This document shows positions 33,172-34,417 of a DNA stretch of 34,417 nt, piece after piece. A program made the translations under genes and the position numbers. The DNA is from an uncultured Lachnospiraceae bacterium (GTDB taxonomy: Bacteria > Bacillota > Clostridia > Lachnospirales > Lachnospiraceae), in NCBI GenBank assembly GCA_947576945.1, contig CANPTH010000046.1:1-34417 (forward strand), in the 5' to 3' direction. The first letter of the stretch is position 1. Each line of letters begins with the position of its first letter. The notes under the pieces were generated by a model. It searched no databases, had not been told where the DNA came from, and saw only the letters and a program-made list of their open reading frames with translations.

Positions 33172-34065
33172 CTATTTGTATAGTAAAATATTTTTTAATA
33201 AATCCGCCATTTTTTTCATTTCACGATAGTTATCAGCTTGCTTGATTTTATCCACAACAGCTTGTTTCACTTCTACATTATCGCACTTTTCAATCTCATG
33301 TAAAATAAAATGATATACCTCATTGTCATCTGTAACACCAGCATATAAACTTTCTTGAAAGTTTCTAATATAGCTATGGATAAAAGTTCCCATCTCATCA
33401 CCCATTCCGGTGAGACGGTTCATAATATTTATATAATTAGCCAGCATTTCATTTGTTAAATTATACGGATAACGTAATTTATGGTCAATTTCACTCCATG
33501 CCTCTTCATACAAAGTACGAACTTGTATTTCAATCGCCAATCCTTTATCTGCCCGAATTACATAATGGACCGATCTATAAGGTTTTTCTTTTCTTATTTC
33601 AATCTTATTCTCATATAAATGAGTGTCATCGCCCTCTCGTACGTATGCGAACGGCTCCTCTAACAATACATTTTCATACATTTTCATAAGATAATCATGA
33701 ACTTCAAGCCAATCTTCCTTAAACAAAAGCAAAAGGCGAATCCCCATCAGATCTGTAATTTCCCACTCATAGTTTTCCAAGGATAAAGTATTTCCCGTCT
33801 CCAGATATTTTGGATTTTTACGAATGATCTTTTCAATCAAATGCTTTGTATCTTTGACCCTATAACTTAAAGAATGAACAGCCAAACACTTTTGTAATAC
33901 CTCCGCATACTGCTTTACAGTGTTTTGATGTTCATTCCTTTTTCGTTCAAAGTCCTTTGCAATTTGTTCCAACTCCGCCCACGTCAGTCGAGAGTTTCTG
34001 AACTTTTCACCTGATATATTAAACTCTGTACAAAAATCAGCCTGCTCTTTTTCCGTACTCAGCAT
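33172..34065 (-). CDS. RelA/SpoT nucleotidyltransferase-domain protein (small alarmone synthetase or toxSAS-like)
   Basis: A synthetase-type RelA/SpoT domain at about residues 50-220 with all expected motifs: YRVK (R69, K71), DLMGIR (metal-binding Asp105, Arg110), PYRSVHYV (Tyr163, His167) and EIQVRT (Glu179, Arg183) followed by AWSEIDHKLRY. No HD hydrolase, TGS or ACT domain is present, so it is a single-domain enzyme. The C-terminal ~75 residues are helical and of unknown role. Such proteins either make (p)ppGpp/(pp)pApp or, in toxSAS toxins, modify the tRNA CCA end; sequence alone does not decide. The ATG 34065 has GAGGTGG 7 bases upstream, and the gene starts 14 bases after the 59-residue gene. 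It is in an AT-rich operon next to hflX. Confidence 0.88.
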   Translation of the reverse strand: MLSTEKEQADFCTEFNISGEKFRNSRLTWAELEQIAKDFERKRNEHQNTVKQYAEVLQKCLAVHSLSYRVKDTKHLIEKIIRKNPKYLETGNTLSLENYEWEITDLMGIRLLLLFKEDWLEVHDYLMKMYENVLLEEPFAYVREGDDTHLYENKIEIRKEKPYRSVHYVIRADKGLAIEIQVRTLYEEAWSEIDHKLRYPYNLTNEMLANYINIMNRLTGMGDEMGTFIHSYIRNFQESLYAGVTDDNEVYHFILHEIEKCDNVEVKQAVVDKIKQADNYREMKKMADLLKNILLYK

Positions 34066-34079
34066 AAAACTTCCACCTC

Positions 34080-34259
34080 TTACTCGCTCAATGCCGCTTC
34101 TACAATGCCCGACATTAAGAGTTTAGAATATGACTGCAATTGTTCATCAATAAAGTCCAAGCTGATCTCCGGTCCATTGTTTGGCTGATTTTCCTTCTCA
34201 AACCCGTTGTTTCCTAATCTTTCCATAAAACCATCCATTACAACCTTTGCTTCAGTCAT
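34080..34259 (-). CDS. Small 59-residue protein, first gene of the RelA/SpoT-domain operon
   Basis: Unrecognised small acidic protein (MTEAKVVMDGFMERLG... to VEAALSE) with helical character at both ends and an Asn/Pro-rich middle. The start ATG 34259 is supported by AAAGGGGTGAT about 7 bases upstream; the frame is open 21 codons further up, but that part overlaps the promoter-proximal region without a site. Its stop lies 14 bases before the RelA/SpoT-domain gene. Position and size suit a regulator or antitoxin of that protein, but no DNA-binding motif is obvious. Confidence 0.65.
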   Translation of the reverse strand: MTEAKVVMDGFMERLGNNGFEKENQPNNGPEISLDFIDEQLQSYSKLLMSGIVEAALSE

Positions 34260-34307
34260 ACCTATCACCCCTTTGCTTTCACCGAATTTTCTATGTGGTA
34301 ACTTGAT

Positions 34308-34336
34308 ATTATACCATGTCATCTATACATTATCAA
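34308..34336 (-). promoter_or_regulatory. Proximal promoter of the RelA/SpoT-domain operon
   Basis: Minus strand TTGATA (34331-34336), 17-base spacer, TATAAT (34308-34313) with an ATGG extension. Predicted start about 42 bases before the first gene. Confidence 0.85.
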
Positions 34337-34362
34337 CAGCTTTTTCTTTTTTATTAAAGAAA

Positions 34363-34391
34363 ATTATACCATATCGCCTTACACATTACAA
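34363..34391 (-). promoter_or_regulatory. Distal promoter of the RelA/SpoT-domain operon
   Basis: Minus strand TTGTAA (34386-34391), 17-base spacer, TATAAT (34363-34368). The 13 bases ending in the -10 (GATATGGTATAAT) differ by one base from those of the proximal promoter, 55 bases away. Confidence 0.8.
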
Positions 34392-34417
34392 CTATTTTTA
34401 CAATTTTATTTTAATCT

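Noticed and set aside
1..34417. CRISPR arrays, tRNA/rRNA genes, insertion sequences, integrases
   Set aside because: I saw no regularly spaced repeats, no tRNA-like cloverleaf with a CCA or TTCRA core, and no transposase or recombinase motifs.

Overview
The window looks like a chromosomal segment of a spore-forming, plant-glycan-using member of the Clostridia, most likely Lachnospiraceae. Supporting evidence is a SipL-type spore morphogenesis protein, a spoIID-spoIIQ pair, a class 1B (PyrK-dependent) dihydroorotate dehydrogenase, strong GGAGG ribosome binding sites, and xylan side-chain and xylo-oligosaccharide enzymes. No tRNA, rRNA, CRISPR array, insertion sequence or integrase was seen. 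Apart from the first gene and plsC, all genes lie on the minus strand.

Layout. 1-1628: 3' part of an alpha-xylosidase (GH31, YicI type) on the plus strand, closed by a bidirectional terminator. 1707-6141: an ABC-2-like permease, its ATPase, and a fused membrane/spermidine-synthase-like protein. 6461-8017: sipL, whose putative sigma-E promoter sits inside a hairpin that also looks like the terminator of the preceding operon. 8094-15528: a xylo-oligosaccharide operon with a lipoprotein binding protein, two CUT1 permeases and two tandem GH120 beta-xylosidases, read from a promoter with a G8 tract in its spacer. 15843-18959: pyrC-pyrK-pyrD. 19164-19592: a PrcB-like lipoprotein. 19896-20630: plsC (plus strand). 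20676-23493: a GH9-like lipoprotein lacking the catalytic residues, and an amidohydrolase. 23697-25791: spoIID-spoIIQ. 25930-27006: a protein with calcium-loop-like repeats. 27227-29521: a YbhJ-type hydratase of the aconitase superfamily. 29660-30694: an acyltransferase-3 protein. 30828-32147: hflX.

The right end (from about 32.5 kb) is visibly AT-richer and carries a compact three-gene operon: a 59-aa protein, a RelA/SpoT-domain alarmone-synthetase-like protein, and a 176-aa unknown. Two near-identical extended -10 promoters precede it. This is the best candidate for an accessory (toxin-antitoxin or phage-defence type) system. Between it and hflX lies about 470 bp without a conventional gene. 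On the hflX strand this gap holds a strong promoter, a 15-codon reading frame with its own ribosome binding site, long-range inverted repeats and an intrinsic terminator, in the order expected for an antibiotic-responsive, ribosome-mediated attenuator of hflX.

Other non-coding structure: two long intergenic inverted-repeat elements (19059-19140 and 29536-29631) share sequence blocks but have different, internally complementary outer arms. A weaker third relative lies at 19621-19660. All three lie upstream of minus-strand genes.
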